From Methylobacterium sp. J-068 (GTDB lineage: Bacteria; Pseudomonadota; Alphaproteobacteria; Rhizobiales; Beijerinckiaceae), in contig NZ_JAKSXY010000122.1 in NCBI RefSeq assembly GCF_022829445.1, forward strand, positions 248,001-312,000: a stretch of DNA of 64,000 bases, read 5' to 3'. The notes under the pieces were generated by a model. The model did not search any database and was not told where the DNA came from. It saw only the letters and a program-made list of their open reading frames with translations. Positions 26,429 through 34,296 of this stretch are shown one piece after another (position 1 is the first letter of the stretch; each line of letters begins with the position of its first letter). Both the position numbers and the translations under genes were made by a program.

Positions 26429-26827
26429 TCAGGCCTGCGGCAGGTCCGGCGTGATCCCCAGATTGGCGAGGCCTTCGTCGAGGAGGTCGCCCGCGTTCGG
26501 AATGCCGAGGATCTCGTGGGCGGCGCCCTGGCCGGCCGCCTCGCGCTCGCGGGCGAAGCGCACCGCATCGGCCCATTCCTCGGGCTCCATGTCGCCGCGT
26601 CCGACGTAGAGGAGGGCCAGGAGGTCGGCCCGCTCGTCGTCGTTGAGGGCGCCGATCATCGCGCGCAACTCCTCCTCGGTGGCGTCGTCCGTGCCCGAGA
26701 CGAGCACGTCCGTGGCGCCGTCGTCGATGGGGTTCGAGCCGGAATCGGGGTCGGTCGGCCCTTCTTTCACATCGATGGCGCGGACACGCAGGATGATCTC
26801 GGTGACCTTGTCGACGGCGATGTCCAT
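26429..26827 (-). CDS. DUF3775 domain-containing protein
   Basis: A 132-aa acidic cytosolic protein. DUF3775 features are present: the N-terminal helix VDKVTEIILRVRAIDVKEG, a variable Asp/Gly/Ser-rich linker (about 25-48), then the conserved EEELRAMIGALNDDERADLLALLYVGRGDMEPEEW core in overlapping helices. Function is unknown. The ATG at 26827 is the first in-frame start that gives the family N-terminus; the open frame to 27535 is a shadow of the DUF429 gene. It is divergent from that gene by 102 bp. Confidence 0.87.
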   Translation of the reverse strand: MDIAVDKVTEIILRVRAIDVKEGPTDPDSGSNPIDDGATDVLVSGTDDATEEELRAMIGALNDDERADLLALLYVGRGDMEPEEWADAVRFAREREAAGQGAAHEILGIPNAGDLLDEGLANLGITPDLPQA

Positions 26828-26929
26828 GAATGCGTTCCCGTTTCGGCGGCCAACGGCGGCGGCGGCCCTGAGCAGCGACAACGGGCCAGGCCCGATCCGG
26901 TTCGCGCCGCCGCGCGCCGGAGCACCGCG

Positions 26930-27724
26930 ATGACACGCTGGATCGGCGGCCTCGACGGTTGTCGCGGCGCCTGGGCGGGCGTGCTCCTCGACCTCGACGA
27001 CCCGACGCGCCACCGGGCGGGACGCTTTCCCGGCGTCCTCGAATTCCTCGACACGCCGGAAGCGCCGCTCCGGGTCGGGATCGACATCCCGATCGGGTTG
27101 GACAGCCACGTCACGGGCGGGGGGCGTGTCGCGGACCGGGCCGCCCGCGCCCGACTCAGACCGGGACGCGCCAGCGTGTTCCCCGTCCCGGCCCGCGCGG
27201 CGGTCCATGCGCCGACCTACGAGGCCGCCAAGGCGCTGTCGCGGACGAGCAGCACCCCGCCCTTCGCGCCCTCGATCCAATGCTGGAACATCCTGAGCTA
27301 CGTTCGCGAGGTCGACGCCCTGCTGCGCGCGCGTCCGGACCTCGCCCTGCGCCTTCACGAGGTCCATCCCGAGGTGGCGTTCCATCGCCTCAACGGCGAC
27401 CGGACCCTGGCGGCGGGCAAGAAGGGGCCGGCACGCCAGGCGGGATTGGCCGAGCGCCGGACCCTGCTCGCCGCGGCGGGCATCCCGGAGGGCCTGATCG
27501 CGGCCCGTCCCACGGGTGTCGGCGCCGATGACCATCTCGACGCGCTGGCCGGCCTCGTCGTCGCCCGTGATCTCCTGGAGGGACGCGCGGTGCCCCTGCC
27601 CGATCCGCCGGGCAGGGACGACCTCGGCCTGCCGATCGTGATCTGGATGCCGGCCGCGCCCGTGCGCCCGCGCATGGAGCCACCCCTGGCTCCGGACGAT
27701 TTCCCTGCTAAAGCGGTGCGTTGA
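26930..27724 (+). CDS. DUF429 domain-containing protein
   Basis: A 264-aa cytosolic protein. WIGGLDGCRGAWAGV at the N-terminus and GIDIPIGL resemble the RNase H-like nuclease core proposed for DUF429, with acidic residues in GLDGCR and GIDIPIG as possible metal ligands; VHPEVAFHRLNG and ADDHLDALAGLVVA are further family motifs. No activity is established for this family as far as I know. It ends 9 bp before the Nudix-carbonic anhydrase frame, so the two are probably one transcript. Confidence 0.85.
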   Translation: MTRWIGGLDGCRGAWAGVLLDLDDPTRHRAGRFPGVLEFLDTPEAPLRVGIDIPIGLDSHVTGGGRVADRAARARLRPGRASVFPVPARAAVHAPTYEAAKALSRTSSTPPFAPSIQCWNILSYVREVDALLRARPDLALRLHEVHPEVAFHRLNGDRTLAAGKKGPARQAGLAERRTLLAAAGIPEGLIAARPTGVGADDHLDALAGLVVARDLLEGRAVPLPDPPGRDDLGLPIVIWMPAAPVRPRMEPPLAPDDFPAKAVR

Positions 27725-27733
27725 GGCGCAGCC

Positions 27734-29041
27734 GTGGGATTCGGGATGACAGAGGATCTAGCCGTTCGCGACATTGCCCGGGCCCTCGTCTTCGATCCGG
27801 ATGACCGCCTGCTCCTCATCGCCTACGAGGCGGTGCGGCCGATCGATCCCGCCCGGCCGGAGGCCCGGACCTTCTGGTTCATGCCCGGCGGCGGGTTGGA
27901 GCCCGGCGAGGATCATGTGCAGGCCTGCCGGCGCGAACTCTCCGAGGAGATCGGTGTGGCGGAGGCCGGGATCGGGCCGCAGGTCGCCTCCTGCGACGGC
28001 CCGTTCCACCTGTTCAGGACATCGCGCTTCGCCCGCGAGCGCTACTTCGTCGTCCGCCTGCCCGACGCGACGGTGGATACGAGCCGTCTCGCCGAGACCG
28101 AGGACAACCCGGTGCTCGGCACCCGCTGGTGGACGCTCGATGAACTCGCGGCCACGGACGAGCGGATCGAGCCGGCGGGCCTCGCCCAACTCGCCCGCGC
28201 CATCGTCGACGGGACGATTCCCGCCTCGCCGGTCGTCCTCGAGTGGCAACAGACCCCGCTTGGCACGCCGCATGATGGCAAGCCCTTCCCGGACGCCAAG
28301 CCTTCCAGTGACGCCAAGCCCTCCCCCGACGCCAAGCCTTCCGTCGACACGCCCCACGAGGATTTCCGCATGTTCCCCGAGACGCTCAAGGCCGGCTATC
28401 GCTCGTTCATCGACGGGCGGCTTCCCGACGAGGCCAAGCGCTACGCCAAGCTGGCCACGGGCCAGAACCCGGAAGTGCTGATGATCAGCTGCTGCGACAG
28501 CCGCGTCTCCCCCGAGGTCATCTTCGATACCGGGCCGGGCGAACTCTTCGTCATCCGCAACGTCGCCAACATCGTGCCCCCTTACGAGACCGGAGGCGAT
28601 TATCACGGCACCTCGGCGGCGATCGAGTTCGCGGTGCAGGGCCTGGAGGTCAAGCACATCGTGGTGCTCGGCCATGCCAGCTGCGGCGGCATCAAGGCCT
28701 ACGCCAACCCTTCGGCGCCGCTCTCGAAGGGCAACTTCATCGGCAAGTGGGTGTCCCTGGTCGAGCCCGCCGCCGCCAAGGCGGGTGAGCAGAGCGGGCC
28801 GGATTACCTGACGCGCCTGGAATACGCGATGGTCGAGCAGAGCCTCGAGAACCTGATGACCTTCCCGTTCGTGCGCAATCGCGTGATGAGCGGCCGCCTC
28901 GCCCTGCACGGCGCTCATTTCGGCATCGCGCGCGGCGAGTTGCTGCTGCGCGATCCCGACACGGGCGTGTTCAGCCCGGCGGTCGACCACGAAGGGCGCC
29001 GCCTCGGCCCGACCTCGATGATCGGCTGCTTCAAGGAGTGA
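27734..29041 (+). CDS. Nudix hydrolase/beta-carbonic anhydrase fusion frame
   Basis: One uninterrupted 435-codon frame encoding two enzymes. Residues about 5-165 are a Nudix hydrolase with an intact box (GGGLEPGE..RELSEEIGV, residues 53-75). Residues 188-211 are a low-complexity linker made of 18-bp repeats. From Met213 follows a complete beta-carbonic anhydrase with zinc ligands C254-D255-S-R257, H314 and C317 (GHASCGG), which hydrates CO2. Met213 (ATG at 28370) is preceded by GAGGA with seven-base spacing, so free carbonic anhydrase may also be made. The start is GTG 27734 (GAGG upstream) or ATG 27746. A frame-joining error between two genes is possible. Confidence 0.85.
   Translation: MGFGMTEDLAVRDIARALVFDPDDRLLLIAYEAVRPIDPARPEARTFWFMPGGGLEPGEDHVQACRRELSEEIGVAEAGIGPQVASCDGPFHLFRTSRFARERYFVVRLPDATVDTSRLAETEDNPVLGTRWWTLDELAATDERIEPAGLAQLARAIVDGTIPASPVVLEWQQTPLGTPHDGKPFPDAKPSSDAKPSPDAKPSVDTPHEDFRMFPETLKAGYRSFIDGRLPDEAKRYAKLATGQNPEVLMISCCDSRVSPEVIFDTGPGELFVIRNVANIVPPYETGGDYHGTSAAIEFAVQGLEVKHIVVLGHASCGGIKAYANPSAPLSKGNFIGKWVSLVEPAAAKAGEQSGPDYLTRLEYAMVEQSLENLMTFPFVRNRVMSGRLALHGAHFGIARGELLLRDPDTGVFSPAVDHEGRRLGPTSMIGCFKE
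28274..28345 (+). repeat. Four 18-bp tandem repeats encoding the DAKPS linker
   Basis: Units start at 28274, 28292, 28310 and 28328. The last three share GACGCCAAGCCTTCC and encode DAKPS plus one residue; the first is degenerate (DGKPFP). The tract joins the Nudix and carbonic anhydrase parts in frame. Confidence 0.85.
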
Positions 29042-29099
29042 TGGCACCCATCTGAGGGAGCCGAAATCCGCTTTCCCTTCGAGAGGGTGGTCCGAACGC

Positions 29100-29142
29100 G
29101 ACAGGACGCCGAGCCTGCCAGCCCGACGTCCTGTCTCTTATT
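29100..29142 (+). terminator. Terminator after the Nudix-carbonic anhydrase gene
   Basis: A perfect 9-bp stem GACAGGACG / CGTCCTGTC with an 18-base loop, followed by TCTTATT. It lies 59 bp after the stop codon and also stands between two convergent genes. Confidence 0.6.
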
Positions 29143-29183
29143 CCGCACCGGGCCCGAGGAAGCCCGGCGACCCGTTGCATGCC

Positions 29184-29894
29184 TCAGCGGGCGCCGGGCA
29201 GGCGCTGCGCCATCTGGTAGTGGGACTGCAGCACCGGGAGGGCCTGCTCGGCATGCGCGCGCAGGGCCGGGTTCGGGCCGGAGGCCGCGTAGGAGCGGAA
29301 CATGCCGATCGTCATCTCGTGCGACTGGACCTGCATGCGACCGTAGAGGCGATCGAAGCGCGGGCCGGCGGGGGTCTGCGACAGCTCGGCGAGCATCGCC
29401 TGCTGCTGCGGGTTCGGCTCGATGATCGTCGTGCCGGCCGTGGTGTCCACGTCGCCACGGAAGGCGCGGCTGCCGGTCTCGGCACCACGTGCCGCACCGC
29501 TGCCGATGCCCTCGACACCCGCGACCGGGCCGCCGCTCAGGGTTCCACCGACGACACCCGCCGCGGCGCCCGTGGCCGCACCCACGGCGCCACCGGCGAC
29601 CGCGAGCGGTGCCGTGATCAGGCCGCCGACCCCCTCGCTGCCGCGAACGGCCGCGTAGTTGCCCGCGCCGCCGGCCAGGGCCACGTTCGCGGCGCGGTGA
29701 TCACGGATGGCCTCGCGGGCGAAGCGCAGCACCTGCGGGTTGCGGCTCTTGTCGAGGGCGATCTGGCTCGACTGAATCTCGAAGGCGTTCGCCTGCATGG
29801 CCTCCATGCGGAAGTCGCCCGGCATGCCCTGCGCAAAGGCGGGGGCTGCGAGGGCAGCCATCACGGCGGTCACGGCAAAGGTTTTCTTGATCAT
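29184..29894 (-). CDS. DUF4142 family exported protein
   Basis: A 236-aa periplasmic protein with a clear signal peptide (MIKKTFAVTAVMAALAAPAFA). The DUF4142 helical bundle is split: FRMEAMQANAFEIQSSQIALDKSRNPQV at the N-terminus and MQVQSHEMTIGMFRSYA to LQSHYQMAQ at the C-terminus, separated by a Gly/Ala-rich stretch (about 75-140, GGAVGAATGAAAGVVGG) that is longer than usual and may form a membrane-like or glycine-zipper segment. DUF4142 proteins are ferritin-like in fold prediction but their role is unknown. GAGGATCTC precedes the ATG at 29894. Confidence 0.87.
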   Translation of the reverse strand: MIKKTFAVTAVMAALAAPAFAQGMPGDFRMEAMQANAFEIQSSQIALDKSRNPQVLRFAREAIRDHRAANVALAGGAGNYAAVRGSEGVGGLITAPLAVAGGAVGAATGAAAGVVGGTLSGGPVAGVEGIGSGAARGAETGSRAFRGDVDTTAGTTIIEPNPQQQAMLAELSQTPAGPRFDRLYGRMQVQSHEMTIGMFRSYAASGPNPALRAHAEQALPVLQSHYQMAQRLPGAR

Positions 29895-30452
29895 GAGATC
29901 CTCGAATTCGAATAACTCGCGTGGCATACGGGGCCGCGAGGCTAATCCGCCTCGAAAACAACGTCGACCCGCCACGATCGCGGGGCCAACGAAGCAAGAG
30001 CGATTGGGTTCCAGGCAAAAATCGTTTCATTCTTGGATCACGGGCAGAGCGGTTCACTTCGGAAAGGCCAAGCTTCATGGCATCTATACGCTCCATGTCA
30101 TCACCGGATCAGGGTCGAGGATTGTCGCGACGCCTCCCGGCGCGCCGATGGGCTTTGAGGACAGCGGCCGAGAGGAAACGCTCCACGGGAAAGCGTCCGA
30201 CGACGGGTTCGGGATGGATCGTCCGGGGCGTTCGAGAGTCTCGGCTCGCCCGCGGCGCCCCGGAATGACGGGTTGGAGCCACGGACGCTCGCCTGCCCTT
30301 TTCCGGGGATCGCACCTGTGGCGACCGAGGGGATCGATCGGAGAGCGCAGGATCGGGAAAACGCGCGGGAGATCGCAGCCGCGCCGGTTTCCGGAGCGTC
30401 GGTTTCGCTCTAGCCTCGCACCGTTCCGGGCTGCGGCGCGAAAGGCACGTCC
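29895..30452. other. 558-bp divergent intergenic region, no gene seen
   Basis: It separates the DUF4142 gene (minus) from the stress-protein gene (plus). Only a repeat at 30221-30270 stands out; the short open frames lack credible starts or conserved sequence. Confidence 0.5.
30221..30270 (-). repeat. Intergenic palindromic repeat, CGTCATTCCGGGG family
   Basis: Minus strand begins CGTCATTCCGGGGCGCC and ends GCCCCGGAC, with partially pairing ends. The same opening occurs at 44326 between metF and metH. Elements starting this way are common between genes in Methylobacterium and Bradyrhizobium relatives. Confidence 0.5.
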
Positions 30453-31313
30453 ATGAAGACCCTGCTCGTCCCCGTCGCGCTTCACGATGCGCTTCCTTCG
30501 GTCTTCGAGACCGCGATCCTGGCCGCCCGCCGGTTCGGCAGCCTGATCGAGGGCGTGTCCCTGCGGCCGGCGCTGGCCGAATACGTTCCCGTCGACATGG
30601 TCGGAGGCATGACCTGGCTGCGCGACGAGGAGGCCGACAAGGCCGAGGCCGAGACGGCCGGAAGCCAGTTCGTCACTTTCATGAACCAGGCCGGCGTTCC
30701 CCTCGCGACCGAGGGCCCTTGCCTGCCGGAGGCCGTGACCTCGGCGGGACCCCGGTATCGCTGGCGCGCCGACGCACCGGCGGGGGACGCTTTCCTCGGG
30801 CAATATGCGCGCCTGTTCACCGCCACGGTGGTGGGCCGGCCGGGGACCGAGGACGGCAGCCCGCGCATGACCACCTTCGAGACCGCCCTGTTCGAGAGCG
30901 GCCGGCCGATCCTGCTGGCGCCGCCGATCGCCCCGGCGACCCTGGGCGACGCGATCCTGATCGCCTGGAACGGCTCCACGGAGACCGCGCGGGCCGTGGC
31001 CTTCGCGATGCCGTTCCTGCGCCAGGCGCAACGCATCCGCGTCATCAGCGTCGAGGGCGGCACGGTGCCGGGCCCGAGCGCGGAAGAGCTGGCCCGCGCG
31101 CTGGCCTGCGAGGGGATTTCAGCGGATTTCCGTGCCTATTCCGCCGGTCGCCGGACACCGGGCGAAGTCTTCCTCGCCGAGGCCGAGGGGTTCGGCTGCG
31201 ACCTGCTGATCAAGGGCGCCTACACCCAGAGCCGGCTGCGCCAGATGATCTTCGGCGGACCGACGAGTCACCTCCTGACGCACGCGGCGATTCCGATGCT
31301 GATGGCCCACTGA
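30453..31313 (+). CDS. Universal stress protein, two-domain
   Basis: A 286-aa cytosolic protein with two Usp-like halves. The first (about 1-145) is degenerate, starting MKTLLVPVALHDAL. The second (about 155-286) has AILIAWNGSTETARAVAFAMPFL and ends with GGPTSHLLTHAAIPMLMAH, close to the ATP-binding Usp signature G-x2-G-x9-G-(S/T). Tandem Usp proteins are common in rhizobial-type genomes and are induced by stress or stationary phase. GAAAGG lies upstream of the ATG. It is a single gene with no operon partner. Confidence 0.88.
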   Translation: MKTLLVPVALHDALPSVFETAILAARRFGSLIEGVSLRPALAEYVPVDMVGGMTWLRDEEADKAEAETAGSQFVTFMNQAGVPLATEGPCLPEAVTSAGPRYRWRADAPAGDAFLGQYARLFTATVVGRPGTEDGSPRMTTFETALFESGRPILLAPPIAPATLGDAILIAWNGSTETARAVAFAMPFLRQAQRIRVISVEGGTVPGPSAEELARALACEGISADFRAYSAGRRTPGEVFLAEAEGFGCDLLIKGAYTQSRLRQMIFGGPTSHLLTHAAIPMLMAH

Positions 31314-31485
31314 CGAAGATCATCGACAGGGCTCGATTTTTCGAAACGGAGCGCGTCCTCCGGCGAGGCGCGCGGCATCGGACCACGGGCCCGACATTCG
31401 GATCGCGCGCAATTGACTTGCGCACGGGTACAAATCGGCGCACGTTCCCGGTGGCCGGCTCGGACCGGCTGCCAGGACCCATCGC

Positions 31486-32085
31486 ATGAAGTCGCCGATC
31501 GTCGCCCTCTCCCTTGCGCTCTCTGCCCTCGCCCTGCCGGCCTGGGCCGATTCTCCTGTGGTTCGGATTCGCGGCACGATCGAGGCGGTGGACGGCGCGC
31601 ATGTCACGATAAAGCCGCGTCTCGGCGCATCGGTCCAGGTGACGCTCGCCGAATCCGTGCGGGTCGCGACCGCCAACAACGCCAGGATCGGCGACATCCA
31701 GCCCGACAGCTATATCGGGACCGCCGCCACGCCGCAGCCCGACGGAACGCTCAAGGCCCTGGAGGTCGCGGTCTTCGCGCCGAGCATGCGCGGCACCGGC
31801 GACGGCCATTATCCCTGGGACCTCGAGAAGGAGAGCACCATGACCAATGGTGCGGTGGGCACCCTCTCGGGCACCGGCGACCGTACCATCCGGGTGACCT
31901 ACAAGGGCGGCGAGAAGACCATCACGGTCCCGGAGGGCGTGCCGGTGGTGTCCCTGGCGCCCGGCGACAGGAGCGCGATCAAGGCCGGCGCCCGCGTCGT
32001 CGCCGTCACGAGAGCCGACGCGAACGGCGTCGCCGTGGCCGACCGGGTGATCGTCGGCGAGAACGGAACCGTCCCACCGATGTGA
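31486..32085 (+). CDS. Exported hypothetical protein, first of a tandem paralogous pair
   Basis: A 199-aa periplasmic protein with a signal peptide (MKSPIVALSLALSALALPAWA). The mature chain opens with an OB-like strand pattern (RIRGTIEAVDGAHVTIKPR, as in DUF5666-type proteins), followed by distinctive motifs SYIGTAATPQPDGT, GDGHYPWDL and STMTNGAVG. It is the same length as, and clearly homologous to, the next gene. Function is unknown. It heads a run of four same-strand genes ending with a cytochrome b and a molybdopterin oxidoreductase. Confidence 0.85.
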   Translation: MKSPIVALSLALSALALPAWADSPVVRIRGTIEAVDGAHVTIKPRLGASVQVTLAESVRVATANNARIGDIQPDSYIGTAATPQPDGTLKALEVAVFAPSMRGTGDGHYPWDLEKESTMTNGAVGTLSGTGDRTIRVTYKGGEKTITVPEGVPVVSLAPGDRSAIKAGARVVAVTRADANGVAVADRVIVGENGTVPPM

Positions 32086-32190
32086 GGTCGAGCCGCCGCG
32101 CGACACGGCGGCTCGCGAACAAACCCGGATCAACGGGTCAGACGGGGCGCGTCCGCCGCGCGTTCCCCACCACAAGGAGAGTGAAACGCC

Positions 32191-32790
32191 ATGATGAAGA
32201 CGCTGCTGACCGGACTGACCCTCGGCCTCGCGCTCGCCGCCGCGCCCGCCCGCGCCGACGACGTGGTGCGTTACCGGGGCACCATCGAGGCCATCGACGG
32301 CTCGACCGTGACGATCAAGCCCCGCACGGGCGAGACCAAGACCGTGACCTTCGGGGGTGACACCAAGATCCTGGCCGCCAGCACCGGCAAGCTCTCCGAC
32401 ATCAAGTCCGAGAGCTACATCGGCACCGCCGCGATCCCGCAGCCGGACGGGACCCAGAAGGCGCTGCAGGTCACGGTCTTCGCCTCTTCCCTGCGCGGCA
32501 CCGCCGACGGCCACTACCCGTGGGATCTCGGCTCCAACTCCACCATGACCAACGGTGCCATCGGCAGCCTGTCCGGCACGGAAGGGCGCACCCTGCTAGT
32601 CAAGTACCAGGGCGGCGAGAAGAAGGTCGTGGTGCCCGAGGACGTTCCCGTGACCCTGGTGGACCCGGGCGAGAAGAGCATCGTGGTGGCAGGCGCCAAG
32701 GTCGTGGCCTTCACCAAGGCCGGGGCCGACGGCAAGCCGAACGCCATCGTGCTCATCGTCGGCCGCAACGGCACCGTTCCGTCCATGTGA
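32191..32790 (+). CDS. Exported hypothetical protein, second of the tandem pair
   Basis: A paralogue of the preceding 199-aa protein and identical in length: signal peptide MKTLLTGLTLGLALAAAPARA, then YRGTIEAIDGSTVTIKPR, SYIGTAAIPQPDGT, ADGHYPWDL and STMTNGAIG. The HYPWDL segment is invariant between the copies. GGAGAG precedes the ATG at good spacing. A cofactor- or ligand-binding role linked to the downstream oxidoreductase pair is possible but unproven. Confidence 0.87.
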   Translation: MMKTLLTGLTLGLALAAAPARADDVVRYRGTIEAIDGSTVTIKPRTGETKTVTFGGDTKILAASTGKLSDIKSESYIGTAAIPQPDGTQKALQVTVFASSLRGTADGHYPWDLGSNSTMTNGAIGSLSGTEGRTLLVKYQGGEKKVVVPEDVPVTLVDPGEKSIVVAGAKVVAFTKAGADGKPNAIVLIVGRNGTVPSM

Positions 32791-32862
32791 TCTCGACGCC
32801 TTCCCGCCGGCATCCGCCGGCGGGAAGCCCCCTGACATCGCCTCCCGGTCCGGAGATTTTCG

Positions 32863-33501
32863 TTGACGATCGTGCCCGAAACGCCGTCGCGCCTCCTGGT
32901 GATCCACCCCCTGGTGGTGCGGATCACCCATTGGATCAACGCGGTCGCGGTGTTCTGCATGCTGTTCAGCGGCTGGGCGATCTACAACGCCTCGCCGCTC
33001 TTTCCCTTCGTCTTCCCGAAATGGGCGATCCTCGGCGGCTGGCTCGGCGGCGCGCTCGCCTGGCACTTCGCCGCGATGTGGCTCTTCGTCCTGAACGGTC
33101 TCGCCTACGTCGCCTACGGTCTCCTCGCCCGGCATTTCGCCACCGCCTTCCTGCCCTTGAGCCCGGGCGCGGTCTGGCGCGACGCGCGCGCCGCCCTCGC
33201 GCTCCGGCTGAACCACCGGGTCGGCCGCTACAACGCGGTGCAGCGCCTCGCCTACCTGGCGGCGATCGTGCTCGGTCTCCTGCTGGTCGCCTCCGGCTGC
33301 GCCCTGTGGAAGCCGGTGCAGTGGCAGGCGCTGGCGAACCTGTTCGGCGGCTACGAGTGGGCGCGCCGGGTCCACTTCTTCGCCATGGCGGGTCTGGCGG
33401 GCTTCATCCTGCTCCACCTCGCCCTCGTGGTCGTCGTGCCGAGCACCCTGCCGGCGATGATCACCGGCCGCGCCCGCGTCACCGGGGAGCCCGCCGCCTG
33501 A
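32863..33501 (+). CDS. Cytochrome b/b6-type membrane protein (cytochrome b561 family)
   Basis: A 212-aa inner-membrane protein with four helices and histidines placed for two b hemes: His23 in RITHWINA, one in LAWHFAAMW, one in RRVHFFAMAG and one in LLHLALVVV. It should pass electrons between the quinone pool and the periplasmic enzyme encoded next. GGAGA sits seven bases before a TTG at 32863; a GTG three codons later is an alternative. Its stop overlaps the next start by one base (TGATG), a strong sign of coupled expression. Confidence 0.88.
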   Translation: MTIVPETPSRLLVIHPLVVRITHWINAVAVFCMLFSGWAIYNASPLFPFVFPKWAILGGWLGGALAWHFAAMWLFVLNGLAYVAYGLLARHFATAFLPLSPGAVWRDARAALALRLNHRVGRYNAVQRLAYLAAIVLGLLLVASGCALWKPVQWQALANLFGGYEWARRVHFFAMAGLAGFILLHLALVVVVPSTLPAMITGRARVTGEPAA

Positions 33502-34280
33502 TGCCCCGCGACCTCGACACCGCCGCCCGTCTCAAGGCCCTGCGCCGCGACATCGCCCCGGACCTCGCGAGCCTGGAGCGCCGCACGCTCCTGCGCGGCG
33601 GCCTCTCCGTCGGCGCCCTGACCCTGCTCTCGGGCTGCGACCTCTCCTCGGGCAGCAACGGCACCCTGGCGGACCGGGTGCTGTGGGCCATGTCGCGGGC
33701 CAACGACCGGGTCCAGCAATGGCTGTTCGACCCGGCCACCCTGGCCCCGACCTACCCGGCCTCGATGATCGACACGCCGTTCCGCTTCAACGCCTATTAT
33801 CCGCCGGACAACATCCCGGAGATCGACGAGGCGACCTGGAAGCTCGAGGTGAGCGGCCTCGTCGCCGACAAGGCGCCCTGGACGCTGGAGACGTTGCGCG
33901 CCCTGCCGCAGGAGAGCCAGATCACCCGCCACATCTGCATCGAGGGCTGGAGCCAGATCGGGCAGTGGAGCGGCGTGCGCTTACGAACCTTCCTCGAGCG
34001 GGCCGGCGCCGACCTGACCGCCAAGTATGTCGGTTTCAAATGCGCCGACCGCTATTACGGCAGCCTCGACATGCCGAGCGCCCTGCACCCGCAGACGATC
34101 CTCGCCCTCGACTTCGCCGGTCAGCCCCTCGCACCCGAATACGGCTATCCCCTGCGGGTGCGCGTGCCGACGAAGCTCGGCTTCAAGAGCCCCAAGCACA
34201 TCGCGGCGATCTTCGTGACCAACGACTATCAGGGCGGCTACTGGGAGGACCAGGGCTACAACTGGTTCAGCGGGATCTGA
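33501..34280 (+). CDS. Molybdopterin-dependent oxidoreductase (YedY/SoxC-like), exported
   Basis: A 259-aa periplasmic molybdoenzyme of the sulfite-oxidase fold. The N-terminus has twin arginines (LERRTLLRGG) followed by a hydrophobic core ending in TLLSGC (Cys46), so it may be Tat-exported and lipid-anchored. The molybdenum-binding cysteine is Cys146 in HICIEGWSQIG; further family motifs are KCADRYYGS, the LA.EYGYPLRV segment and GFKSPKHI. The substrate is unknown; relatives act on methionine sulfoxides or other S- or N-oxides. It is co-translated with the cytochrome b, which is its likely electron partner. Confidence 0.9.
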   Translation: MPRDLDTAARLKALRRDIAPDLASLERRTLLRGGLSVGALTLLSGCDLSSGSNGTLADRVLWAMSRANDRVQQWLFDPATLAPTYPASMIDTPFRFNAYYPPDNIPEIDEATWKLEVSGLVADKAPWTLETLRALPQESQITRHICIEGWSQIGQWSGVRLRTFLERAGADLTAKYVGFKCADRYYGSLDMPSALHPQTILALDFAGQPLAPEYGYPLRVRVPTKLGFKSPKHIAAIFVTNDYQGGYWEDQGYNWFSGI

Positions 34281-34296
34281 TAGGCCCGCGCAGGCC

